Source: Piscinibacter sp943370595
GTDB taxonomy: Bacteria; Pseudomonadota; Gammaproteobacteria; Burkholderiales; Burkholderiaceae_C
Length of the DNA: 64,000 nt
Reading direction: 5' to 3'
Assembly: GCA_943370595.1 (NCBI GenBank)
Contig: CALRRO020000004.1
Span: 1-64,000, forward strand
Position 1 is the first letter of the stretch. Every line of letters starts with the position of its first letter. Below the pieces are notes generated by a model that saw nothing but the letters and a program-made list of their open reading frames with translations, made no database searches and was not told where the DNA came from. Of this stretch, positions 23,463 through 32,266 are shown piece after piece. A program made the translations under genes and the position numbers.

Positions 23463-24983
23463 ATGGGCGCCCCCGAAGCCTTCACCTCCAACACTGAAGT
23501 GGGACACTTCATCGCCGGTCGTGCCGTCGCCGGCACCAGCGACCGCAAGCAGGCCATCTTCAACCCCACCACAGGCGCTGTCGCGCGCCAGCTTGCCCTG
23601 GCTAGCGCAGCTGAGGTCAATGCTGCCGTCGCCGCGGCCAAGTCGGCTTTCCCGGCTTGGGCCAACACCCCTCCGTTGAGGCGAGCCAGAGTCATGCAGC
23701 GCTTTCTGGCGCTGATGAACGAGCATCGAGACACCATCGCCGCGATGATCACGGCAGAACATGGCAAGGTCTTCACGGATGCGCAAGGAGAAGTCACCCG
23801 AGGCATTGAGGTGGTGGAGTTCGCTTGCGGCATCCCGCAGCTGCTCAAGGGCGACTACACCGATCAGGTTTCCACCGGCATCGACAACTGGACGCTGCGC
23901 CAGCCGCTGGGCGTAGTGGCCGGCATCACGCCGTTCAACTTCCCGTGCATGGTGCCGTGCTGGATGTTCCCGGTAGCCATCGCCTGCGGCAACGCCTTCA
24001 TCCTCAAGCCCAGCGAGCGCGATCCGTCGCCGTCGCTGTTCATGGCCGAGCTGCTCAAGCAGGCTGGCCTGCCCGACGGCATCTTCAACGTCGTGCAGGG
24101 CGACAAGGTCGCGGTCGACACTTTGCTGAACCACGCAGACGTGAAGGCACTGAGTTTCGTCGGCTCGACGCCCATCGCAAAGTACATCTACGAGACCGGT
24201 GCGCACCACGGCAAGCGTGTGCAGGCGCTGGGCGGTGCGAAGAACCACATGGTGGTGATGCCCGACGCAGACCTCGATCAGGCAGTCGATGCGCTGATCG
24301 GTGCGGCCTACGGCTCGGCTGGCGAGCGCTGCATGGCGATCAGCGTTGCAGTACTGGTCGGCGACGTGGGTGACAGGATCATCCCGAAGCTCGCCGAGCG
24401 CACCCGGGCACTGAAGATCGGGAACGGCATGGACCTCGAAGTGGAAATGGGTCCGATCGTGACGCAGCAGGCCCTGGAGCGTATCGAGCGCTACATCGAA
24501 GCTGGCGTCAAGGAAGGCGCGAAGCTGGTCGTCGACGGCCGCGGCGTCAAGGTGCCCGGCTTCGAAGCCGGCTTCTTCACCGGCGGCACGCTGTTCGACC
24601 ACGTGACGCCCTCTATGCTCATCTACAAGGAAGAGATCTTCGGCCCCGTACTCGCCTGCGTGAGAGTGAAAGACTTCGCCGAAGCGCTGGCGCTGGTCAA
24701 CGACCACGAATTCGGCAACGGTGTTGCCTGCTACACCGGCGATGGCAATGTGGCGCGAGAGTTCGCGCGCCGCGTTCAGGTCGGCATGGTTGGCATCAAC
24801 GTGCCGATCCCCGTTCCGATGGCCTGGCATGGCTTCGGCGGCTGGAAGAGGAGCCTCTTTGGCGACATGCACGCCTACGGTGAGGAAGGCGTGCGCTTCT
24901 ACACCAAGCAGAAGAGCGTGATGCAGCGCTGGGCCGCTTCGACACCCAAGGGTGCCGAGTTCGCGATGCCGACATCGAAGTAA
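23463..24983 (+). CDS. mmsA: CoA-acylating methylmalonate/malonate-semialdehyde dehydrogenase
   Basis: 506 residues, the normal length. Aldehyde dehydrogenase fold with GVVAGITPFNFPCMVPCWMF, KPSERDPSPS, LSFVGSTPIAKYIY (Rossmann), LGGAKNHMVVMPDAD and the catalytic loop GSAGERCMAIS; GERCMA is diagnostic for the CoA-dependent MmsA class. It turns malonate semialdehyde or methylmalonate semialdehyde into acetyl-CoA or propionyl-CoA with NAD+ and CoA. Between two nitronate monooxygenase genes it may oxidise malonate semialdehyde formed from propionate-3-nitronate; the usual role is valine and inositol breakdown. A gap of 143 bp upstream could hold a second promoter. Confidence 0.9.
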   Translation: MGAPEAFTSNTEVGHFIAGRAVAGTSDRKQAIFNPTTGAVARQLALASAAEVNAAVAAAKSAFPAWANTPPLRRARVMQRFLALMNEHRDTIAAMITAEHGKVFTDAQGEVTRGIEVVEFACGIPQLLKGDYTDQVSTGIDNWTLRQPLGVVAGITPFNFPCMVPCWMFPVAIACGNAFILKPSERDPSPSLFMAELLKQAGLPDGIFNVVQGDKVAVDTLLNHADVKALSFVGSTPIAKYIYETGAHHGKRVQALGGAKNHMVVMPDADLDQAVDALIGAAYGSAGERCMAISVAVLVGDVGDRIIPKLAERTRALKIGNGMDLEVEMGPIVTQQALERIERYIEAGVKEGAKLVVDGRGVKVPGFEAGFFTGGTLFDHVTPSMLIYKEEIFGPVLACVRVKDFAEALALVNDHEFGNGVACYTGDGNVAREFARRVQVGMVGINVPIPVPMAWHGFGGWKRSLFGDMHAYGEEGVRFYTKQKSVMQRWAASTPKGAEFAMPTSK

Positions 24984-25000
24984 ATGAGGCCTAGCGCAGC

Positions 25001-26029
25001 ATGAACTTCCTCGGCACGTCCCTACCGCTCATCCAGGCTCCGATGGCTGGCTCGCAGAACTCGCGCCTGGCAATGGCCGTTGGACACGCAGGCGCGCTCG
25101 GATCAATCCCTGCCGCCATGCTCGATTCGGCCGGTCTGGAACAGGAGCTGGGCGCCATGGCACGCTCCGGCTTCGCCTACAACGTCAACTTCTTCGCCCA
25201 CTGTCCACCCGCGCCCGATGCAGCTCGAGACGCACTCTGGATGAGCCGGCTGGCGCCCTACTATGCCGAGCTGGGCCTGTCACCTGGAGCGAGTGCGGGC
25301 GGCGCCACAAGGCGACCTTTCGGCGCTGAAGCGGCAGAAGTCCTTGAGCGCTTCAAGCCTCCGGTTGTGAGCTTCCACTTCGGCCTGCCCAGCCGGGAGC
25401 TACTCGAGCGGGTCAAGCGGCTAGGTTCGCTAGTTCTTTCGTCAGCGACCACGCTCGCAGAGGCGAAGTGGCTCCAGGCCAACGGCGCCGATGCGGTGAT
25501 TATTCAGGGCTTGGAGGCCGGGGGACACCGGGGACACTTCCTAAGCACGGACGTGAGCCTGCAATCGAACCTGATGGAGTTGCTGCCGCTCGCCGTAGAG
25601 ACGCTTGCTGTCCCTGTGATCGCAGCAGGGGGCATCGCGACCGCCTCGGACGTCCAAGCATGCATGAACGCTGGGGCGGATGCGGTCCAGGTCGGCACGG
25701 TATTCCTGCTGTGCCCTGAAGCAACGACCAATCCGCTGCACAGGAAGCGCTTGCTTGACCAGGCAGCCCCAACCGCGCTGACAAACCTCTTCTCGGGAGG
25801 TCTTGCGCGTGGGATGCACAACCGGGCGATGCAGGAGCTGGGACCGGTCAGCAAGGATGCACCCCCCTTCCCACTGGCGGCGGCTGCCATGGCGCCGCTG
25901 CGCAGCAAGTCAGAGGCTCTCGGTAGAGACGACTTCACTCCGCTTTGGTCCGGAACGAACCGAGCCGGATGCGCACCGGTGCCGGCGAAGGAGGTTGTTC
26001 AAGCCTTGGCTGCCGGCTTCAGTAGCTAG
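25001..26029 (+). CDS. Nitronate monooxygenase, class I-like (second copy)
   Basis: 342 residues, TIM barrel with the NMO motifs LPLIQAPMAGSQNSRLAMAV, GHAGALGSIPAAML, YNVNFFAH, VVSFHFGLP, GADAVIIQGLEAGGHRGHF (catalytic His in the GGHRG loop), PVIAAGGIATASDV and GADAVQVGTVFLLC. The order and the GSIPAA motif are those of bacterial class I NMO, more canonical than the first copy. It starts 17 bp after mmsA and ends the operon. Expected reaction: nitronate plus O2 to aldehyde or ketone plus nitrite, with propionate-3-nitronate the best natural substrate in this class. Confidence 0.85.
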   Translation: MNFLGTSLPLIQAPMAGSQNSRLAMAVGHAGALGSIPAAMLDSAGLEQELGAMARSGFAYNVNFFAHCPPAPDAARDALWMSRLAPYYAELGLSPGASAGGATRRPFGAEAAEVLERFKPPVVSFHFGLPSRELLERVKRLGSLVLSSATTLAEAKWLQANGADAVIIQGLEAGGHRGHFLSTDVSLQSNLMELLPLAVETLAVPVIAAGGIATASDVQACMNAGADAVQVGTVFLLCPEATTNPLHRKRLLDQAAPTALTNLFSGGLARGMHNRAMQELGPVSKDAPPFPLAAAAMAPLRSKSEALGRDDFTPLWSGTNRAGCAPVPAKEVVQALAAGFSS

Positions 26030-26108
26030 CCAGGCGCCGCGCTTGCGAGCCGCCGAACGCCGGCGGCCCAAGCAGCAAGTGCTCTCACGCCGTCGCGGCC
26101 TCAACAGA

Positions 26109-27179
26109 CTAGAGCACCTGGACTCTGACGATGCCTCCTCGGTAGAGCCCCAGATAGAAGACGCTCGTGCCTTCCTCGACGGCGGCAGCCATTGCCCAGG
26201 TGCCACCGAAGAGGTTTGGCTCGTTGAACTCTACGGATTGCCAGGTGGCACCGTCGTCTTCGCTGATGCGCAGATGCAGGCGCTGCGGCTGATCCCAGTT
26301 CTTCAGCCACCGCGCCGTGACCCAACGATTCGATCGTGTGGGATCCTGCAGCACGTCGAAGTAGAAGTTGTGGTCATCTGCGAACAGACGCTGCCATGAA
26401 GTGCCCCCATTCAGGGTCTGCACGATGCCGCCTTCGCCAGCCACGAGAACTCGTCGTGGATTGTCCGGCGCGAACCGGATCGCCTTAGCGACACTGGGAG
26501 CCGGCATGAGATTGTTGAACTGCTCGGGAATGTTGGCTCCCGCCTTCAAAACATACAGCGTCAATTCTTCGAACGAGTTCTGGCCACCAAACCATACGTC
26601 TGTGGTTCGTGGGTTGATCGCCAGAGCGCGTTTCGGCTGGCCAAAGGAATCCCACTGGCCCACCATTGGTAGCCACGATCTGCCTCCGTCCGGCGACGTT
26701 GCAAGCACGTCGGTTCCAGTGGCGAGCAGTCTCGCCCCTGCCGAGTCGTAGACAAGCGCCTGAATGGCCTCAGAACCGTTCACGCCGCCAAAATCATTGG
26801 CAACGTCAGTCCACGATTGACCTTCATTGAGAGACTCGACAAGTCGGGCTCTGCCCGCAGCATCTCGGATACTGGCCATCCAGCGTTGGCCATTGATGGC
26901 ACGACTGTCAGCGATGGCTGTGGCATCCAGCACCACCATACCTGCCAACCCGCGCGCCTGCCAGCGTCCGCCAGAGCGTTGAAACAGTCCGTCCTCAGTG
27001 GCCGCGATCAAGCTGCCTCCGACCTGCCGCAGGCGCAGGATGACACTTCCATTCAGGCCATCGTGCGTGACACGGATCTCTGGTGTATCCAACTGGTCGC
27101 CCCCACCGCAGGCGGAAAGCGCACTAGCAAAGGGAAGGGCGCCAAGCGCCGCTAGAGTCTGACGTCGAGAGAACGACAT
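26109..27179 (-). CDS. Tat-exported beta-propeller lipoprotein
   Basis: 356 residues. The N terminus has a twin-arginine motif (SRRQTLAALG), then a lipobox (SALSAC), so it is probably exported folded and lipidated. The body has repeated BNR/sialidase-type blocks with SxDxGxxW-like turns: SLNEGQSWTDV, TSPDGGRSWLPM, TLNGGTSWQRL and SEDDGATWQSV, as in photosystem-stability-factor-like propellers. Catalytic role unknown; such proteins often scaffold other enzymes. ATG chosen at the Tat motif; the frame is open 31 codons further. Confidence 0.7.
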   Translation of the reverse strand: MSFSRRQTLAALGALPFASALSACGGGDQLDTPEIRVTHDGLNGSVILRLRQVGGSLIAATEDGLFQRSGGRWQARGLAGMVVLDATAIADSRAINGQRWMASIRDAAGRARLVESLNEGQSWTDVANDFGGVNGSEAIQALVYDSAGARLLATGTDVLATSPDGGRSWLPMVGQWDSFGQPKRALAINPRTTDVWFGGQNSFEELTLYVLKAGANIPEQFNNLMPAPSVAKAIRFAPDNPRRVLVAGEGGIVQTLNGGTSWQRLFADDHNFYFDVLQDPTRSNRWVTARWLKNWDQPQRLHLRISEDDGATWQSVEFNEPNLFGGTWAMAAAVEEGTSVFYLGLYRGGIVRVQVL

Positions 27180-27303
27180 GAGAGTTTGCTGATGACTGAG
27201 ACAACTAGGGACGCGGCCTCGAAACGGGAGTGTCGCTGTCCCATGGAAACGCAGGCAAGCGCCGATGCCCACCTAAGGTCCGCGCCGGCGCATTGAACCT
27301 GGA

Positions 27304-28275
27304 CTATTTGCTGCTTCGGCGCGCCAGCGAGACCGCATATGCACCGGGCCGGGCCAGGAGCACCGGGTCGTCGGAAGGTTCGATGCCGTCCGGCAGTACC
27401 AACGGGTTGAACAGCATCGGATCACACGAGGCCTTCTCGTCAACGCGATCCAGCACCAGCCGACCGGCACGAACTTGGCGCCGTTTGCTGGGCCACTGAA
27501 CGGTCGGATCCAGAACGTTGTCGCCCGGCTCGGCCACCTGCAGGATCAAGTCGAAGGCGATGGTCCTGGCCTTCAGTCTCTCGCGCAGCTCATCGAGCAG
27601 GAAGTTGTCAGGCAGGGCCTTCACTTCTTCGTCGGTGAGAGCCACATCACCCGCAGCGGGCTCATAGTGCCATCGCACGAACTGCTTGGCGCCCTGGCGG
27701 TCGCGGACCACGAACGCATTGATGCCCCAGTAGCGAGTGCTCGCAAAACTGGCCGGGGCGTTGCGCTGTGCCAGATACTGCCCTTGCCACAGGGTCTCCG
27801 GATGCGCTGCGTTGAACTCCGCCAGCTTCTGCTGGTCGACCTTGCCGGTGGCGGGGTCGGCCGTGCGAGCACGCACGAACGGCGCAAAGTCTCGCGGGTC
27901 CTTCACGAAGTAGATTGGCACCGACAGGTTGCCCTGCATCCAGACCTGCCCGTTCGGCAGATTGAGCTGAACGGCCATGCCACGCGTGGACTTGCTCTTG
28001 TCCGAGGCCTTCGGATTTCCGCCGCCGACAGAGAACCGGACCAAGGCCGGCACCTTGTCCGCCGTGAGAACAGGAGCAACCGTGAACGACCTGCCTTCCG
28101 CCGTACCACTGAAGGTGCCCGCCACACAGTAGCCCTTGGCCTGCGAACGGCGCGCCCCCTGTTGCTTGCCAAACAGCCCCTCAAGAGCGTCGACAGAGTC
28201 GGTGGGGTTCTGCGCCAAAGACACGGAAGGCACGATCGTCAGGACACTGACGAGAGCGGCAGTAGAGATATTCAC
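27304..28275 (-). CDS. Periplasmic catalase-family peroxidase (SrpA-like) with altered active site
   Basis: 323 residues with a signal peptide (STAALVSVLTIVPSVSLAQ). Family markers are clear: VRFSVGGGNPKASDKSKSTR, GMAVQLNLPNG, YFVKDPRDFAPFVRART, FASTRYWGINAF and RWHYEP. In catalase-family peroxidases the segment near residue 45 usually reads R-x-N/x-H-A-K-G with the distal catalytic His; here it is RRSQAKGYCVAGTF, giving Gln45 (CAG). Without that His normal peroxide cleavage would be weak, so the protein may use another reaction or be impaired. A b561 gene lies 4 kb away, a common partner. Confidence 0.75.
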   Translation of the reverse strand: MNISTAALVSVLTIVPSVSLAQNPTDSVDALEGLFGKQQGARRSQAKGYCVAGTFSGTAEGRSFTVAPVLTADKVPALVRFSVGGGNPKASDKSKSTRGMAVQLNLPNGQVWMQGNLSVPIYFVKDPRDFAPFVRARTADPATGKVDQQKLAEFNAAHPETLWQGQYLAQRNAPASFASTRYWGINAFVVRDRQGAKQFVRWHYEPAAGDVALTDEEVKALPDNFLLDELRERLKARTIAFDLILQVAEPGDNVLDPTVQWPSKRRQVRAGRLVLDRVDEKASCDPMLFNPLVLPDGIEPSDDPVLLARPGAYAVSLARRSSK

Positions 28276-28442
28276 GTTAGGGGATGCTCGTTTGGAGGTT
28301 GAGTTGGTACGCGCTGCGGCTGTGCCCCTGCGCCGAAGTGCCTGAGCTCAAGCCTCTTTCAGCGCGGCGTAGCAGTGGCATCCTAGGTACCGCCTCTACT
28401 TTGAGTAAGGACTTCGACTGCAATTCGTCCTTGGCTCTGCAG

Positions 28443-29432
28443 TCAACAATCAAGTTGCCTGATTGAGGAAAGCAGCAAGTCCGCGGCGGATACTTGAGAA
28501 ACAGCCTCGCGAACCATTCGCTGCACGATCGCAGCCGCTGGCTCACTGCTTCGGACCAGATCGACTGCCTCGCCGGCGACGACCGGTGCAATGTCGAAGT
28601 CGGCGTTTTGCCTGCGTGCCCTCAGCCGATCGCGCTGCATCCGAAGCTCATCATCCGGTAGTTCGGCCGTTGCGCTCCAACGATCTGCCAGTTCGTCTGT
28701 CAACTGGTTGCGCAGAGTACGAAGCTGCCATGGGCCAGATGGCCAGTCGTACCCGCGCAGCTTGTCGAACAGTGAGCTCTTGACGGTGTCATCACCCAAA
28801 GCCCTCAAGACACGCAACTTCGCTTGCGGATGCGCCAACGACTCGTGCGAAGCGTAGAAGGCTGTCCCACACAGCACTCCTGCCGCACCGAGCACCAACG
28901 AAGCGGCCAATCCACGACCATCAGCGATGCCGCCTGCTGCAACAACAGGCACCTTGCCCACAGCGTCGCAAACTGCCGGCACCAACGCCATCGTTCCCCG
29001 CAAGCCTCCGTGACCGCCCGCCTCACCGCCCTGCGCGATGATGATCTGCGCCCCGTGAGCCGCCGCGTCCACCGCTTGCCAGACCGTCTGAACCTGCACG
29101 ACCAGTACGGCACCTCTGCTCCGCACGCGAGGCGCAAGGGTGTCCAGCTTGCCAAACGACAGAAAGATGGCTCTCGCGCCCGCGTCTATGGCCAGGTCTA
29201 CCAGCTCGGGCGACTGCTCGACAGCCCAGTTGATAAAGCCAACTCCAAAGTTCCCATCGCGGCAAGCCGCCAACTGCTTGTCAAGCCACTGTCGATCACC
29301 ATAGCCTGCGCCGATGAAGCCGAAGCCACCGGCGCGCGACACGGCGAGTACAAGCGAACTGCCGGAGATGCCCGCCATTGGAGCGAGCAATACAGGAGAG
29401 CTGGCTCCAAGCAAGGATAGAAGTGGGTTCAC
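28443..29432 (-). CDS. Nitronate monooxygenase family FMN enzyme (third copy)
   Basis: 329 residues. NMO barrel motifs: PVLLAPMAGISGSSLVLAVS, AGGFGFIGAGYG, FGVGFINW, GAVLVVQVQTVWQAVDAA, AQGGEAGGHGGLRG (conserved His), KVPVVAAGGIADGRGL and GAAGVLCGTAFYAS. It carries a C-terminal extension of about 60 residues. GTG chosen because AGGAGG lies five bases upstream. Monocistronic, so apparently separate from the operon at 22-26 kb. Substrate unknown; related fungal and bacterial proteins act on nitronates. Confidence 0.82.
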   Translation of the reverse strand: MNPLLSLLGASSPVLLAPMAGISGSSLVLAVSRAGGFGFIGAGYGDRQWLDKQLAACRDGNFGVGFINWAVEQSPELVDLAIDAGARAIFLSFGKLDTLAPRVRSRGAVLVVQVQTVWQAVDAAAHGAQIIIAQGGEAGGHGGLRGTMALVPAVCDAVGKVPVVAAGGIADGRGLAASLVLGAAGVLCGTAFYASHESLAHPQAKLRVLRALGDDTVKSSLFDKLRGYDWPSGPWQLRTLRNQLTDELADRWSATAELPDDELRMQRDRLRARRQNADFDIAPVVAGEAVDLVRSSEPAAAIVQRMVREAVSQVSAADLLLSSIRQLDC

Positions 29433-29528
29433 GATAGCCTCCTGACTTCTGTGGGAGCCCGCACCAGTGCCTTGGACGAATATCATCGTCGCAACCGTGA
29501 TGAGCTTTAGGCTCGACTGCTAGTGCCA

Positions 29529-30005
29529 CTACTTGATCTGTCGCTCCACGGGCAGCGAGAAGTCTCCCCGCGCGATGTCCGGTAGGAGCACCGCACGGAC
29601 TTCAGAGATGCATTCGCACCTCAACGCGACTTCGCGCACTGCTGCGTAGATCTGCTCGGAATCGACTCCACTCAGATACACGCTCATTTCCCGTCTGCGC
29701 GCATCGAACTCGTCGCCCTCAATCTGGCCAAGGCTCTGAGCTTCGAGCGCAAGCGAAAGCTCCTGCTCCCATTGGCGTACCCGCTCGAGATCGACAAGAT
29801 TTAGTTTGAACGTCAGTACAACGCAGTAACCCGGCTCGTCGAAATCGTCGTCTGATGATTCGTTCAATCGGCACTCCAGCAAAGGCTGGGGTCGATTCTG
29901 TTGGGTGAAGCCGGTGTTCGCAGCCGGGACGGCCCTACCCGCCCCCAAAGTACGAGATACGCTGCGCGGCGCATCGCAGTTTCGGCATCTTGCCCATATG
30001 TCCAT
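29529..30005 (-). CDS. Hypothetical soluble protein
   Basis: 158 residues as drawn. The N-terminal 45 are irregular and may be noncoding; the core (GYCVVLTFKLNLVDLERVRQ, then REMSVYLSGVDSEQIYAAVR) alternates strands and helices and resembles the SGP-motif small proteins near 7.6 and 34.9 kb in layout. No domain recognised. It stands alone. Confidence 0.4.
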   Translation of the reverse strand: MDIWARCRNCDAPRSVSRTLGAGRAVPAANTGFTQQNRPQPLLECRLNESSDDDFDEPGYCVVLTFKLNLVDLERVRQWEQELSLALEAQSLGQIEGDEFDARRREMSVYLSGVDSEQIYAAVREVALRCECISEVRAVLLPDIARGDFSLPVERQIK

Positions 30006-30186
30006 CTGGCGGCGTGCAGTTCGATGCCACTTGAGAGCGTGCGCTCGTCGAATACTTAACTTCTAGAGCAACACTGTTCTTCCGGTTTGTATGCGTTAGC
30101 TGTACACGCCTGCTCCTATGCTGATGACGAGATGCAGACCCACACATGTACGGGCTGCGAAATCACCCTCAAGGCAACGGATCCAT

Positions 30187-30507
30187 ATGCAGAAGAACGT
30201 ACTGAACGTGGCAGCAGTTGGCTTGCTGATCGTCGGATGCGCGAGCGCGAACGTAAACCAGGACGACCTCGAGAAGCGGACATCGCTAGCGCTCGGTCTT
30301 CGTCAGGGAACCTTCGCAATCCACGATAGAGCGGTCTCCGGCACGCGGGTCGACTATGTGGTCAAGCAAGGGTCGGCGGTCGTCGCACGCTGCTACGTGG
30401 AGAGCATCCAGAGCCTGTTTAGCCTGGTTCAGGGCCCGCAGGTGTCTGACGCAGTGTGCAGCAGGCAGGACGGCGTTCCGTCAAGGAACCCGCTGACCAA
30501 GCGCTAG
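30187..30507 (+). CDS. Small lipoprotein
   Basis: 106 residues: signal sequence MQKNVLNVAAVGLLIVGCAS with lipobox LLIVGC, then a short mature domain with RVDYVVKQGSAVVARCYVES, reminiscent of other small envelope lipoproteins of unknown role. The frame is open further upstream, but the lipoprotein signal fixes the start. Confidence 0.65.
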   Translation: MQKNVLNVAAVGLLIVGCASANVNQDDLEKRTSLALGLRQGTFAIHDRAVSGTRVDYVVKQGSAVVARCYVESIQSLFSLVQGPQVSDAVCSRQDGVPSRNPLTKR

Positions 30508-30660
30508 CCGGTTGCTGAGTGCGCCAGGACGCGAGTTCGGCGCACCACCGACGCTCGAAGCGACTACGATCACGGCGGTGAGCTCGACCGAGCGGTCGAC
30601 CATCAGCGCAAAGCGTCACTCGCGCGTCAGGTGGGCAGAGTCACCGACAAGGTCGCATCC

Positions 30661-31566
30661 TCACGGACTCGCCATCGCGCCGCTCGCCGGCTGCTGCCTG
30701 CGGATGTACAGCAGCTTCTGCGCGATGTACCCGACAACCAACCTGGGGACCTCAAGCTGCGGCCAGTGCCCCACCTCGGCCAATCTGACGACGTCAGCAC
30801 TTGGGCAAAGCTCCTTGAATCGTTGCGCCATCGCCCGCCCCATGCGTACGTCAGCCTCGCCAGAGACGAATCGCATCGGCACTTTGCCGTCCAGCATGGG
30901 GGCAGCCAACGCTTCTGATCGCTGCCGAAGCGATGCCATCAACTGTGCCGTCTGACTTCGGTGGCGATCAATACCCTCAGGTCCCGCCAGTTCGAAGAAG
31001 TCCGCCAGCAGTTCCTCAGTGGGCGGCGAGACCGACCCGAACATTGCCCTTATCGACCGTTCGAAGGAAGCCCTGCCACGTGTCAGCCGCAGTAGTCGAC
31101 CGGCACGCGTCAGTGGCACGCGGTCAGACATATGTGGCCGCCAGGCCTCGGCAAAGGCCGGACCGTTCAGAAACACCGCAGCGTGAACCAGAGGCAATGG
31201 CCTTTGTGTGTCACGCAGCAAGAGCTCTTGAGCTGCGTGCGCGCCCAATCCGTGTGCAACCACGTGGAAGCTTGACCATCCTTCGCGCGCGACAAGCTGT
31301 TCTAGGAAATCTGCCTGTTCTACCGCCGAAAGCGGCCGTTGATTGGATCGGCGCCTCGAAAGTCCAGTTCCTGGCAGATCTGGCGCCAGAACGCGAAAGC
31401 AATCACAGAGATGCGGCCAGGCGACATGCCAGTCATAGGCTCCGAACGGAGTGCCGGGTATCAATAGCAGCTTGGGTCCCGAGCCACCGATCCTGAAAGA
31501 AGCTTCGCCTGCGCCATAGGACGTCGAACGACACTCTTGTGCCCAAAGCTCAAGCGACTTGCTCAT
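30661..31566 (-). CDS. Alpha/beta-hydrolase fold protein lacking the nucleophile Ser
   Basis: 301 residues. Fold landmarks are present: LLLIPGTPFGAYDWHVAWPH (oxyanion loop), VLAPDLPGTGLS, a late FVSGEADVR and EVGHWPQLE with the likely catalytic His. The nucleophile elbow, usually G-H-S-x-G, reads AHGLGAH, placing Gly (codon GGA) at residue 106. With no Ser, Cys or Asp there, hydrolase activity by the normal mechanism is not expected. It overlaps the MAPEG gene by ATGA, so the two are coupled. It could be a binding or scaffolding protein, or an enzyme with another mechanism. Confidence 0.7.
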   Translation of the reverse strand: MSKSLELWAQECRSTSYGAGEASFRIGGSGPKLLLIPGTPFGAYDWHVAWPHLCDCFRVLAPDLPGTGLSRRRSNQRPLSAVEQADFLEQLVAREGWSSFHVVAHGLGAHAAQELLLRDTQRPLPLVHAAVFLNGPAFAEAWRPHMSDRVPLTRAGRLLRLTRGRASFERSIRAMFGSVSPPTEELLADFFELAGPEGIDRHRSQTAQLMASLRQRSEALAAPMLDGKVPMRFVSGEADVRMGRAMAQRFKELCPSADVVRLAEVGHWPQLEVPRLVVGYIAQKLLYIRRQQPASGAMASP

Positions 31567-31946
31567 CTCATCGGGAGCGTCGACAGGATGGACGCAATGG
31601 TCGCCAGTCGAACGACTTGGGTTGTGGCTTCGGCCGCCGTGCAGATCGAACCATCGCTGCGCATTGCGCCGACCACGTGAGCAACTCTCGCGAGAAGAAA
31701 GACGGCAGCAAGCGTCCACATCTTGGCGGGCTCGTCGATGCAGATGCTTTCAAGCGCAGCGAGCAAGATCAAGAAGATCAACGAGTGATCTCGCGCCTGT
31801 ACATACAGCGCAACCGCATCGCCCAGCTCGTGCCGGTATGCATGACCCTCAGTCTGATCGCTCCAGACTCGAAGACGCCACTCGTTCAGAGAGAGCGCGG
31901 ACAGCAGAAGCAATGAGAGCGCGGCTGTAGCAGCGGAAACGTACAC
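31563..31946 (-). CDS. MAPEG family membrane protein
   Basis: 127 residues with four hydrophobic helices (ALSLLLLSALSLNEWRL, SLIFLILLAALESI, WTLAAVFLLARVAHVVGA and the C-terminal VRLATIASILSTL). The R-x-A-H-V-V-G stretch in helix three matches the MAPEG pattern. MAPEG proteins are trimeric membrane enzymes or relatives using glutathione and lipid electrophiles. Followed by a coupled alpha/beta-hydrolase-like gene. Confidence 0.75.
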   Translation of the reverse strand: MYVSAATAALSLLLLSALSLNEWRLRVWSDQTEGHAYRHELGDAVALYVQARDHSLIFLILLAALESICIDEPAKMWTLAAVFLLARVAHVVGAMRSDGSICTAAEATTQVVRLATIASILSTLPMR

Positions 31947-32266
31947 GGGGTTCTCAGTCGATCTTGGTTGTTCGGAGATGTGGCCTTAGCGCTTACGTCT
32001 GACGCGCGCCACTTGGTGCGGTGTTGACTTGACGGACCAGCCGAGACCGCGGCAGCACTGGCCAGCCTAGCTTCCCATCTGCTCAGGAGCAATCAGACCT
32101 TAGGGCAATGCGTCCGACGCTGAGTACGAACTGATCTGAAGGCACGGCGACTGTTGACATTCGTGCCAACGGAGATGTGCCGGGCGCCCGCTTTATCAAC
32201 TCAGGTGGCAAAACTAGAGTGGCGGCATCGTCACGCCAGACATGCAATTCGCATCGTCAAGTCCAA
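31947..32266. other. Divergent intergenic region
   Basis: About 320 bp between divergent gene starts, so it must carry both promoters. TTGACT and TTGACA hexamers occur (near 32.03 and 32.15 kb), but no convincing -10 partner or operator was found. Confidence 0.3.

Noticed and set aside
23364..24872. 502-residue frame antisense to mmsA.
   Set aside because: His/Asp/Gln-rich shadow of a highly conserved gene in GC-rich DNA.
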